From an uncultured archaeon (GTDB lineage Archaea; Nanobdellota; Nanobdellia; Pacearchaeales; GW2011-AR1): a stretch of DNA of 64,000 nucleotides. The position numbers and the translations under genes were made by a program. The stretch's first letter is position 1. The number at the start of each line of letters is the position of its first letter. Of the stretch, positions 30,003 to 38,775 are shown piece by piece. Below the pieces are notes generated by a model, which saw only the letters and a program-made list of their open reading frames with translations, was not told where the DNA came from and ran no database searches. The DNA lies in assembly GCA_902385625.1 (NCBI GenBank), contig CABMGE010000027.1:1-64000 (forward strand). The letters run 5' to 3'.

Positions 30003-30827
30003 TTAACCTGTTGATGCAGGACTTGGAATTGAAGATATTTCCTCATTGTTTCCCGCATTATATTTATTTAACCATTCAAAATAATAGGGTTCAGAGGTAG
30101 TTCGATTATCCATTAAAAGCATTAAAAGTGAATTGTCTTTTGCATTAAAGCTGTAAACATATAAATCTTTTTCTTCAGCCATATCAGCAACGCAAGTTAT
30201 ACAAATCATATTTGGATCTGCCTTATGTGAATCAGTAATATATTTTCCAATTTCAATTATATCAGAGAGTTTAGAATTCTCATTTACACTAGCATCCTTC
30301 ATCTCAATCCTCATCGTATTACCTTCCTTGCTAATTGTAACCGGCATATCAATTAAAAAATTAACACTTCCTTTTTGTATTGAAGCTTTTGTTTTAGAAG
30401 TTCCATGTTTTATATCAAAACCAGTTGCATTAACTCCGCGAAAGCATTCTAAAAATTCTTTTTCATACTCTTTGCCAAGTTCTTTTTCAATAACAGTTTT
30501 GTCAGGCATTAAAAAACTTCCCTGATAATAATAGTAAGGAATAAAAGTCCATCCCAAATCAAAAGACTTTTCAGGTTTATCAGAATATCCTCCCTGAATT
30601 CCGATTTTTTCAAGGGAGCTTTTTGCAGAATATTCAGTACAAGTCACAATTGAACTTCTCAAATTATCCATAGTGGGCTTTATATCCTCTCTTAAAAAGA
30701 AATCGTTATTTGAACTGCCTGAATTTTTAGTAAAAAAATAATAACCAGCTCCTCCACCTGCCACAACTAAAATTGCAATTATTATAAAAACCGTAACCTG
30801 TCCGCGATTCAAAACCCCTCTTTTCAT
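30003..30827 (-). CDS. Pilin-like (class III signal) secreted protein A with CITC motif
   Basis: LNRGQVTVFIIIAILVVAGGGAGYYFF; PNMICITCVADMAEEKDLYVY. Confidence 0.78.
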   Translation of the reverse strand: MKRGVLNRGQVTVFIIIAILVVAGGGAGYYFFTKNSGSSNNDFFLREDIKPTMDNLRSSIVTCTEYSAKSSLEKIGIQGGYSDKPEKSFDLGWTFIPYYYYQGSFLMPDKTVIEKELGKEYEKEFLECFRGVNATGFDIKHGTSKTKASIQKGSVNFLIDMPVTISKEGNTMRIEMKDASVNENSKLSDIIEIGKYITDSHKADPNMICITCVADMAEEKDLYVYSFNAKDNSLLMLLMDNRTTSEPYYFEWLNKYNAGNNEEISSIPSPASTG

Positions 30828-30933
30828 AATAATTATTAGAGATCATAATTTATAAACTTTTCATAAGAAGGTTCAACATGTTGTATTATTAAAGACCACA
30901 CGAAATTATAAAAAAACATGATTATATTCTTGC

Positions 30934-32637
30934 ATGGTTAGCACTGATTACAAAATATTAAAAGAAATAATATTAATCTTATTTTTTTCTATATTTATTA
31001 TAGCAGTATCAGAAGTTTCTGCAGTACAAACATTTAGCATAGTCGCAAATACAGGTTCAGGGGGAAATATTACTCCAGCAGGAACAACAATAGTAAACTC
31101 CGGGGACAATCAAATCTATACAATAACTCCTAATTCATATTTTTATGTCTTAAATGTATTTGTAGATAATTTTTCTATAGGGCCGATTCAAAATTATACA
31201 TTTGCACATGTTTCAGCAAATCACACAATTTCAGCAACATTCACAAATTATCCTACAATGACATTCAAATACATTAATTCATCAGCAAGTCAGGGAGGAA
31301 CAATTTCTCCTCTTGGAACCATATCATTTACTCCAATAATGAAAAATCAAGCATATACAATAACTCCTGATCCAGGATTTGGAATTGCAAATGTCTTAGT
31401 GGACGGCGTTTCTAAAGGAGCACTATCAACCTATTCATTTACTAACTTTTCAGGAGACCATGAAATATATGCTATGTTTGGATCTCCCCCTACAACAAGT
31501 GATGATTTTAATGAAAAAAAACAAGCCATATGCCAAAAAACAAATCAAACAATAACCCTAAGTGAACAATGTGGAACCTCTGGATGCAACTGGACAAAAT
31601 ATTGCTTAGAAAAGAATTGTAATCCTGCAAATGGAACTATCTATAATGGGCCTGTAACAATTGGAGAAGGAAAAACCTATTTCAGATATCAAACTAAATC
31701 AAATTCAGGCATAATGCAAAACATTACTGAAAGGATCTTTGTAATCGATCCAACTTGTTTTTCAAATCCAAGCATGAGTGTTAATACTGCAACAGAGAAT
31801 GAAATAAATGATACAGATTATTATATTAGTTTTAATCCAACACTTAATGGAACAATACAAATGTCAGTTAGAAAAACTAAATCAGAACCTGATTTAAATC
31901 CGAATTCAGGAGTCACTTCTTTAGGAAAATATCTTGAAATTATTGCACCGCAATTAGTTGGAAACATTTCAAATGCAACAATAAAAATAATGTTCTCTAA
32001 TGATGAAATTTCTGCAGCAGGAATAGAAAAATCAACTTTAAAATTATGGTTCTATAATCTAGCAACATCAAGTTGGCAAGTAATAGACTCCCTGAGTGGA
32101 GGAATTAATGAAACAGACAACTATGTCTGGGCAAACACAAATCACTTTTCAATCTGGGGAATATTTGGAAGCACCCCTGCTCCTCCAGAAAATCCTCCTG
32201 CACCTTCAGGAAGTGGTGGGGGAAGCGGAGGTGGTGGTGGAGGCGGTGGAGGAAGTAGCATAAGCTGTACAACTAATTGGAAATGCACTGAATGGAGTCC
32301 ATGTATAGAAAGCAGACAAACGCGAAGTTGTTCAAAAGCAAATGAACATTGTTCAGTTAGTGAAAGTAAACCAATTGAAAGCCAAGAATGTATTGTAAAA
32401 CTTGCTTCAAATTATACAAAAAATGATTATGCAGAGAATATTACACAAATCCCTGCAAACTTAAGTGATTCAAATACTAGTTCAGGAATTTCAGGAATAA
32501 CAGGAGCAGTTATTGGTGCAGTTAACAAAAACAAAAAAGCAATAATGGGAATTGTAATTACCTTAATAATTATTATAGTAGCCTCATTAATCTCATTTAG
32601 AGAAAGAAAAACATCTAAAAAACATATTAAAAAATAA
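30934..32637 (+). CDS. Surface protein with InlB-B-like repeats, PGF-pre-PGF-like segment, TSP1-like Cys module and C-terminal TM
   Basis: Two repeats (GSGGNITPAGTTIVNSGDNQIYTITPNSYFYVLNVFVDN and SQGGTISPLGTISFTPIMKNQAYTITPDPGFGIANVLVDG); CTTNWKCTEWSPCIESRQTRSC; C-terminal TM. Confidence 0.82.
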   Translation: MVSTDYKILKEIILILFFSIFIIAVSEVSAVQTFSIVANTGSGGNITPAGTTIVNSGDNQIYTITPNSYFYVLNVFVDNFSIGPIQNYTFAHVSANHTISATFTNYPTMTFKYINSSASQGGTISPLGTISFTPIMKNQAYTITPDPGFGIANVLVDGVSKGALSTYSFTNFSGDHEIYAMFGSPPTTSDDFNEKKQAICQKTNQTITLSEQCGTSGCNWTKYCLEKNCNPANGTIYNGPVTIGEGKTYFRYQTKSNSGIMQNITERIFVIDPTCFSNPSMSVNTATENEINDTDYYISFNPTLNGTIQMSVRKTKSEPDLNPNSGVTSLGKYLEIIAPQLVGNISNATIKIMFSNDEISAAGIEKSTLKLWFYNLATSSWQVIDSLSGGINETDNYVWANTNHFSIWGIFGSTPAPPENPPAPSGSGGGSGGGGGGGGGSSISCTTNWKCTEWSPCIESRQTRSCSKANEHCSVSESKPIESQECIVKLASNYTKNDYAENITQIPANLSDSNTSSGISGITGAVIGAVNKNKKAIMGIVITLIIIIVASLISFRERKTSKKHIKK

Positions 32638-32712
32638 ACCATGCCCCCACCGCCGACCATCCCTTTGTGGGAAATTTTGGGGACCCAAAGATTAATGAAG
32701 TATCCTTTTAAA

Positions 32713-33273
32713 TCAGTTTAACTCTATACTATTAGCTATTTTTTTTGCTTCGTTTAATTCTAAAATTGCCCCCGAAGTATTGGAACTATCCTTCGGCAGA
32801 GTAAATGATACTAAAAGAAGATGATGACCTTTTCCAATAAACCACCAATGCATAAGAAGGGGTTTATTATCCTCAATAGGCTCATCAATATACTCCATAA
32901 CATATTTAGAATTTTCAGTATAAATCAGGGAATTTTTAAATTTATAACTTTGTTCCTCAAAATAGGACTTTGAAATAGTATCAGAAGTTGTATTTAACAA
33001 AGTAATTCTTAAAGTTCCTAAACCCTTATTTTTATAAAGCATTAAAGTACCTTCTTCATCAAATCCTTGGTTCCAATTTTCAGGAAATAGTAAAGTGAAT
33101 TCATTTCCTGGAGAAATAAATTTCTTGAAATTTATGGGATTTATTTCATCTAAATTTTTATTCTTTTGAGGCAAATTAATATTATTTATAGAATATACCA
33201 AAAAGACTATAACAATTAAAAGTAAGACCAAGATAATGATTATAGATAAGATTAATAAATTTCTTCGATTCAT
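32713..33273 (-). CDS. Membrane-anchored hypothetical protein
   Basis: N-terminal TM (LLILSIIIILVLLLIVIVFLVYSI); 186 aa. Confidence 0.65.
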   Translation of the reverse strand: MNRRNLLILSIIIILVLLLIVIVFLVYSINNINLPQKNKNLDEINPINFKKFISPGNEFTLLFPENWNQGFDEEGTLMLYKNKGLGTLRITLLNTTSDTISKSYFEEQSYKFKNSLIYTENSKYVMEYIDEPIEDNKPLLMHWWFIGKGHHLLLVSFTLPKDSSNTSGAILELNEAKKIANSIELN

Positions 33274-33432
33274 ATTTTTTTATACGAACCGCCCTATAAA
33301 TAATTTTACTCTTATTTTTATTACCTATGGGAAGTATCATCCACCCACTCCAACGGATATACTGTGTCTCGACAAGATTTAATAATTTTTATTAAAAAAG
33401 CGTGTCCCCCCGTTTTAGACAAAAAGTATTAA

Positions 33433-33505
33433 TGCCCCCACCGGGATTCGAACCCGGGTCACAGCCTTGAGAAGGCCGTATGCTTGGCCTCTACACTATA
33501 GGGGC
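33433..33505 (-). tRNA. tRNA-Glu (CTC anticodon), no encoded CCA
   Basis: Reverse complement GCCCCTATAGTGTAGAGGCCAAGCATACGGCCTTCTCAAGGCTGTGACCCGGGTTCGAATCCCGGTGGGGGCA folds as a tRNA. Confidence 0.96.
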
Positions 33506-33623
33506 ATAAGATAACAACCCAAAAATCGTTTATAAACCTAATTATTAAATGACAAATTTCAAGATTGATCATTATAAATCATCATCATAAAGGTTAAAAA
33601 TACGGTTTTTCTTATAAAATATC

Positions 33624-33776
33624 ATGGAAGACAGAAAAAAAGATGTTTGCCAAAAATGCAATAATACAGGCATGATAAAAGATAAAGATGGTTCTATACA
33701 TACATGTTTTGACTGCCTAACATCAGGAAGACTAGAACAGCATGGAAAGCCAAAAGATTCTGGAATAAGAATATAA
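33624..33776 (+). CDS. 50-aa zinc-ribbon-like microprotein (below the ORF track cutoff)
   Basis: MEDRKKDVCQKCNNTGMIKDKDGSIHTCFDCLTSGRLEQHGKPKDSGIRI; CxxC...CxxC. Confidence 0.6.
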   Translation: MEDRKKDVCQKCNNTGMIKDKDGSIHTCFDCLTSGRLEQHGKPKDSGIRI

Positions 33777-33794
33777 TTTTAATTAACTTGAATT

Positions 33795-34640
33795 TTAAAT
33801 ATATGAAGATTTTTCTAAAAAGGCCCAAAACTGCGGCCAGCTTTTATTAACACAATTAGGATACAAAAAATTAGCATCTTTATTTCTAAGAGCAATGGAT
33901 TGCACAACTCTATGATCTTTTGAACTAACTTCATTTTGCAAAAGGCACTTTTCCATTTCAAGAATTCTATTACTTTCATGACCAATCAGACTAGGCCATT
34001 TCTTCTCTCCTTCAAATTGAGTCATAATTCCAAAAGCCCTGGCAAAACAATAATCCTCTGCTTGTTCAGGTACAAAATCAATTTTTCCAGTTTTAAGAAA
34101 TCCAAGATAAGCTAAAGCTTGACTGAATATAGTATTATCATATCTAACTTCCCATTTTTTACCAAGAAGGCGAGAATTCTTCCAATGATCTATTGCATCA
34201 TAAGTTAATTGAAGTTTATATGGAGGATTAATAATTCTTTCAGAATTTCCCATAAGCACAGAAGCACTTGCAAATTGCGAAGTATTATTATCAAGACTTA
34301 AAAGTTTTTCAAGGGAAAAATTAACAATTTCAGGATTATCACAAATAGATCTGTCTTTTAGTGTTCCTCTTAGAATAAATTCTCTTTCTTCTTTTAATTT
34401 CCAGGATGCAAATTTAAAAAACCGATAAAGAGTTCCTGATTCACCAACATCCAAAGAAAGATTAGATCTCCACTGAATAGAAACATCATGCAAGGATTTA
34501 AGATCATCACTTAAACTTTCATAATTTTCTTTTAAAAAATCAATGCAATCATTATATCCATAGATTAAATCAAGAAAACCCATTCTTATAATCCAGGATT
34601 TATCATAGGGAATATATCCATTCTCAATTAACTTATCCAT
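33795..34640 (-). CDS. Compact EPSP-synthase-like (EPT/RTPC fold) protein
   Basis: LDVGESGTLYRFF, LKDRSI, NNTSQFASASVLMG, PPYKLQLTYDAIDHW, SKDHRVVQSIAL, NCVNKSWPQFWAFLEK occur in the order of AroA motifs. Confidence 0.65.
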   Translation of the reverse strand: MDKLIENGYIPYDKSWIIRMGFLDLIYGYNDCIDFLKENYESLSDDLKSLHDVSIQWRSNLSLDVGESGTLYRFFKFASWKLKEEREFILRGTLKDRSICDNPEIVNFSLEKLLSLDNNTSQFASASVLMGNSERIINPPYKLQLTYDAIDHWKNSRLLGKKWEVRYDNTIFSQALAYLGFLKTGKIDFVPEQAEDYCFARAFGIMTQFEGEKKWPSLIGHESNRILEMEKCLLQNEVSSKDHRVVQSIALRNKDANFLYPNCVNKSWPQFWAFLEKSSYI

Positions 34641-34751
34641 AAAAAAAGATAATTTAATTAATTTTTAAAAATATGTATAATGAATAATTCCATTCAATAA
34701 CATCATACAGAGATAATATTAATATTTAAAAAAATTTCTTTCTGAAATAAA

Positions 34752-34800
34752 ATAATTTTTCTTTATCCCCTCAATTTATAGGGGAGATAAATGTAAAATT
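34752..34800. repeat. Dispersed palindrome (TTTCTTTATCCC family), copy 2
   Basis: ATAATTTTTCTTTATCCCCT...AGGGGAGATAAATGTAAAATTAT. Confidence 0.5.
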
Positions 34801-34862
34801 ATATCAAATAAACAGTATAAACTTCAATTAAAAGATACCTTAAAAATATCCTTGTCTAAGGA

Positions 34863-35114
34863 TTAAGCGACTTTATACACCTTATATCCCTTGTTAGCTT
34901 TTTCACTTATCTTAATTCCAACACCATCTCCTTTTTTTGCAGAGTCTACATTTTTTCCATTAATCTGAATACTATCAACAACCTGGGTAAAGTCTTTGTC
35001 TCCTCCAACAATTCGTATAGTGTCTCCAAGTTTTAAATTACCTTCTAGTTTAAGTGCAACTACTCGGGCATTTTCAAAAAAATTAAAAACTTCTCCAATT
35101 AATTTTCCTTCCAC
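34863..35114 (-). CDS. Stand-alone EF-Tu domain-2-like protein
   Basis: LIGEVFNFFENARVVALKLEGNLKLGDTIRIVGGDKDFTQVVDSIQINGKNVDSAKKGDGVGIKI. Confidence 0.75.
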   Translation of the reverse strand: MEGKLIGEVFNFFENARVVALKLEGNLKLGDTIRIVGGDKDFTQVVDSIQINGKNVDSAKKGDGVGIKISEKANKGYKVYKVA

Positions 35115-35293
35115 TTTAAAACTCCCGGGATTTTTGAATTTAAACTCCCTTTATTTAATAAAACCAAGGAAATATTTAAAGTTTTGTAATTTTTTAAAAA
35201 CATTTTAAAAATTGCCTAAATTTTATATTCGAGATTTTTAGAAATAATTAAAAAAACAAAAAGGTTTTTATATTGATTTTTTATTACTTAACT

Positions 35294-36745
35294 ATGAAAC
35301 TAAAATTTAATAATAATATTCTAATCCTTGGATATGGATCTGTCTCAAGATGCACTCTTCCAATTCTATTAGATCACATAGATGTAGCTCGGGAAAAAGT
35401 TACAGTTATTGATTTTGAGGATAAATCTGAGGAAATAAAACCATTTACAAAAACAGGAATAAAATTTGTAAAAGAAAAAATAACTCCTGGAAATTTAAAA
35501 TCAGTTTTAGACAAATATGCAGGAAAGAATGCATTAATAATTGATCTTGCATGGAATATAGGTGCAATGGATATTTTAACCTGGTGTCATAATAACAATA
35601 CAATTTATGTAAATACTTCAGTGGAGCTATGGGATCCATACAAACAAGAAGATATTTTTGAAAAAACACTATATTGGAGACAGATGCAAATAAAAGAATT
35701 AAAGGAAAAATGGGGAGATAATTCAGTTACAGCAATCCTAGATCATGGAGCAAATCCAGGACTTATTTCACACTTTATAAAAAAAGGACTATTAGATATC
35801 ACAGACAGGGCAATCAAAGATAAAAAATTCTCTGAGACAAAAATAAAAGAACTAATGAAACATAAAGAAAACAAGGATTTTCCAAATCTTGCAAGAGTTC
35901 TTGGAGTAAAAGTAATACATTGCAGTGAAAGAGATACTCAGGTTACAAATAAACCAAAAGAAATAAATGAATTTGTAAATACCTGGAGTATTGAAGGATT
36001 TAGAGAAGAAGGAATAGCCCCTGCTGAAATGGGATGGGGAACACATGAAAAAAAACACCCTCCTCTAGCATACCAAGCACCATATGGTCCAAGAAATCAA
36101 ATATTCCTTGCACAAATGGGAATGAATACTCGTGTAAAATCTTATGTGCCTGAAATCGGACCAATTGAAGGAATGGTTGTAAGACATGGAGAAGCATTTG
36201 GAATCTCAGACAGACTAACAGTATATGATAAAGATGGACATCCAATTTACAGGCCAACAGTTCACTATGCATATATGCCATGTCATGAAGCTCTTGCTTC
36301 ACTCGATGAACTTCGAGCAAGAAATTATGTTCTTCAGCCAAAACTCAGAATAATGGGAAATGAAATAACTTCAGGAAAAGATATCTTAGGTGCTCTTATA
36401 ATGGGTCACCCTTATAACTCCTGGTGGACAGGAAGTATTTTAAGTATTGAAGAATCAAGAAAATTATCTCCAGGTCAAAATGCAACAACAGTTCAAGTTG
36501 CAGCAGGAGTTGTTTCAGCTGTAAAATATATGATTGAAAATCCAAATAAAGGAATTTTAATTCCAGATGATATTCCACATGATTATATATTGAGTATTGC
36601 AAAACCATATCTTGGAGAGCTTCACTCAAAACCATATGATTGGACCCCTCTAAAAAGCAGACCAATATTTTTCAAGGAAAATCCAGAACATTTAATTCTA
36701 GATAAAGATCCATGGCAATTTGAAAATTTTAGGCCTCTGCCATAA
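35294..36745 (+). CDS. hss: Homospermidine synthase / saccharopine dehydrogenase-like
   Basis: ILILGYGSVSRCTLPIL; LIIDLAWNIGAMDILTWCHNNNTIYVNTSVELWDPY; AILDHGANPGLISHF. Confidence 0.87.
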   Translation: MKLKFNNNILILGYGSVSRCTLPILLDHIDVAREKVTVIDFEDKSEEIKPFTKTGIKFVKEKITPGNLKSVLDKYAGKNALIIDLAWNIGAMDILTWCHNNNTIYVNTSVELWDPYKQEDIFEKTLYWRQMQIKELKEKWGDNSVTAILDHGANPGLISHFIKKGLLDITDRAIKDKKFSETKIKELMKHKENKDFPNLARVLGVKVIHCSERDTQVTNKPKEINEFVNTWSIEGFREEGIAPAEMGWGTHEKKHPPLAYQAPYGPRNQIFLAQMGMNTRVKSYVPEIGPIEGMVVRHGEAFGISDRLTVYDKDGHPIYRPTVHYAYMPCHEALASLDELRARNYVLQPKLRIMGNEITSGKDILGALIMGHPYNSWWTGSILSIEESRKLSPGQNATTVQVAAGVVSAVKYMIENPNKGILIPDDIPHDYILSIAKPYLGELHSKPYDWTPLKSRPIFFKENPEHLILDKDPWQFENFRPLP

Positions 36746-36787
36746 AAATAGCTTATACAACTTTATTATTTTGATTCAGAATTAAAA

Positions 36788-37921
36788 CTATTCTACCTCT
36801 GTAATTCTTGAAAGTTTGTAAGCTGTTACAAATCCACTTATTTTAGGATTTGATTCATCAATTACATATTCTGGAAGACTCATTAATCTTTGGAGCTTTC
36901 TTATATTTCCTTCTTCGCTTACAGCTGCAATTCCTTCACCAATAATTCTTTTTGCAGCATCATTATCATACAAGCTTCCATTTTCGTAGTTTGCAACAAT
37001 TTCAAGATGTGCAAGTTTTCCTGGTGTTGTCAACCACTGGCCCATTTTATTTGCAAGATATACTTTCCCTTTTCCTTTTGTTTTTTTATCAAGTTCTATT
37101 GCGCTACGATAAGAAGGATATTTTTCTTTTTCAAACTCTGCTACTGCTTTTTCAATAGTTTTTGTAGCATCGGCTGTATCAATTACTGCTTCTTGTTTTT
37201 TGACATAAGGATCAACCTTTCCTGCTTCTATAAATTTTTGATTATTTTCTCCAAAATGTTCATATGCAAGTCTTGATACTGTTTCTCTATCGGTTAGAAC
37301 TGCAAGTTTATCAAGTGCAGCATTAAGAAAATCATCATGATACTCAAGGAGATCTTCTAAGTCTTCGCCAAAATATTTCATTGTTCCTTCTACAATCTGA
37401 TTTGGATCTATTAAATCCCTAAATTTATCAACAAGAGGAAAATAATGCTCTACCATTTCACTATCAATATCATGAGGGCAAAATACCAGGCTATATCCGC
37501 TGTTTACAAGATCAGTTGCACTTTTCTTTATTTCAGGAACATCTAGAAATCTTCTAAGAGCACTGGATATTGACTCCATTCCTAAAATGTTTAGCGGCTC
37601 AATTTGTGCATATGCTTCCATCATTACCTGTGTTCCTGAATGAAGGGCATCAAGAAGATCAGACATAAGTTCTGTATTCTGTGTTTTTCTAAAATATGCT
37701 GTAAGATTTTCCTGGCTTAAGAAAGCGCAAATATGAGTTGAATCAATCCCGCAACCAGATTCTTCACCGGTCATATTAACTATTGCAGAATAAATAACAG
37801 CTTCACTTATTTTGTCTTCTGTTTTTCCCGAGTCAAAACCTTCTGTTTTTGCAAGTTTTATTACTCCAAGCGGCTTTCCGCTTTTTACAAGTAATTCAAG
37901 TGCAAGAGTTTTTTGTTCCAT
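36788..37921 (-). CDS. Hypothetical alpha-helical protein
   Basis: 377-aa ORF; no recognised family. Confidence 0.75.
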   Translation of the reverse strand: MEQKTLALELLVKSGKPLGVIKLAKTEGFDSGKTEDKISEAVIYSAIVNMTGEESGCGIDSTHICAFLSQENLTAYFRKTQNTELMSDLLDALHSGTQVMMEAYAQIEPLNILGMESISSALRRFLDVPEIKKSATDLVNSGYSLVFCPHDIDSEMVEHYFPLVDKFRDLIDPNQIVEGTMKYFGEDLEDLLEYHDDFLNAALDKLAVLTDRETVSRLAYEHFGENNQKFIEAGKVDPYVKKQEAVIDTADATKTIEKAVAEFEKEKYPSYRSAIELDKKTKGKGKVYLANKMGQWLTTPGKLAHLEIVANYENGSLYDNDAAKRIIGEGIAAVSEEGNIRKLQRLMSLPEYVIDESNPKISGFVTAYKLSRITEVE

Positions 37922-38051
37922 AATATTTTTTTAGATGAAAAAAGGGTTTTTAATATTTTCTATCATCTAGAATATGGAATATAAGTCATTTTGTTGCAAT
38001 CTAAATATCTAGCCATTTTTAATAGAAAGTAAAAAAGCCTTTAGATAGTAC

Positions 38052-38246
38052 TTATATTTTCTTTCCCGCAAATCTCTTTTTCATGGCAGTAGTAGGAAAA
38101 AGCTTTGCATATAAACTTCCCTGCCACTTAAAGAATTTATCAATGCAACTCTGGCATATGTCTGCAGAACAAGATTCATCAATTACAAAATGATTAAAAT
38201 TAGCATCATACTTTTCAATTGGTTTTTTACATAAAGTGCAATCCAT
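38052..38246 (-). CDS. Small Cys-rich zinc-binding-like protein
   Basis: MDCTLCKKPIEKYDANFNHFVIDESCSADICQSCIDKFF. Confidence 0.65.
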   Translation of the reverse strand: MDCTLCKKPIEKYDANFNHFVIDESCSADICQSCIDKFFKWQGSLYAKLFPTTAMKKRFAGKKI

Positions 38247-38260
38247 TGGATATTCTAAAA

Positions 38261-38539
38261 TTAGTATTTCCTCTTTTTATTTTTTCTGCAAAAAAATCCA
38301 TAAATCCAACCGATTAATATACCTGCGATTATTAAAACATAAAACATAGGAGAATAAAAGACAGCACTGAATAAATTTCCAGTATAGCATGCAACACCCT
38401 TTCTAGCAACAGGATCATAACAATCAGCAATTGAATTAAAGCTTAAACGATTAAAGTGATAGATGACATGTAAAGTAAAAGAAATAATAAAACCTGCAAT
38501 TCCACCCTTGAACCAATAAGACAATTTTTTCCACCACAT
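38261..38539 (-). CDS. Small membrane protein
   Basis: 92 aa with two hydrophobic segments. Confidence 0.6.
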   Translation of the reverse strand: MWWKKLSYWFKGGIAGFIISFTLHVIYHFNRLSFNSIADCYDPVARKGVACYTGNLFSAVFYSPMFYVLIIAGILIGWIYGFFCRKNKKRKY

Positions 38540-38589
38540 TTTCCAGTATTTTTAATTAATAACTATATATAAATCTTCTTAAGAAAAAA

Positions 38590-38662
38590 TAGCCCCGCCA
38601 GGATTCGAACCTGGGTCACAAGGTTCAGAACCTCGTATACTTGACCACTGTACTACGGGGCT
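38590..38662 (-). tRNA. tRNA-Gln (CTG anticodon), no encoded CCA
   Basis: Reverse complement AGCCCCGTAGTACAGTGGTCAAGTATACGAGGTTCTGAACCTTGTGACCCAGGTTCGAATCCTGGCGGGGCTA. Confidence 0.95.
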
Positions 38663-38775
38663 AATAAAGTTTACCGCCTGTACTTTTTATAAAGAAAAAC
38701 CTCACTCTTTTAAATATTTGCTTATGTTTCTCAGCTCCAATAATCTTTTTAAACCTGAAAAATAAAAACATACAT

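Noticed and set aside
36890-37276. 128-aa plus-strand ORF opposite the 377-aa minus-strand gene
   Set aside because: Low-complexity Cys/Phe-rich antisense translation; the minus-strand frame has normal composition.
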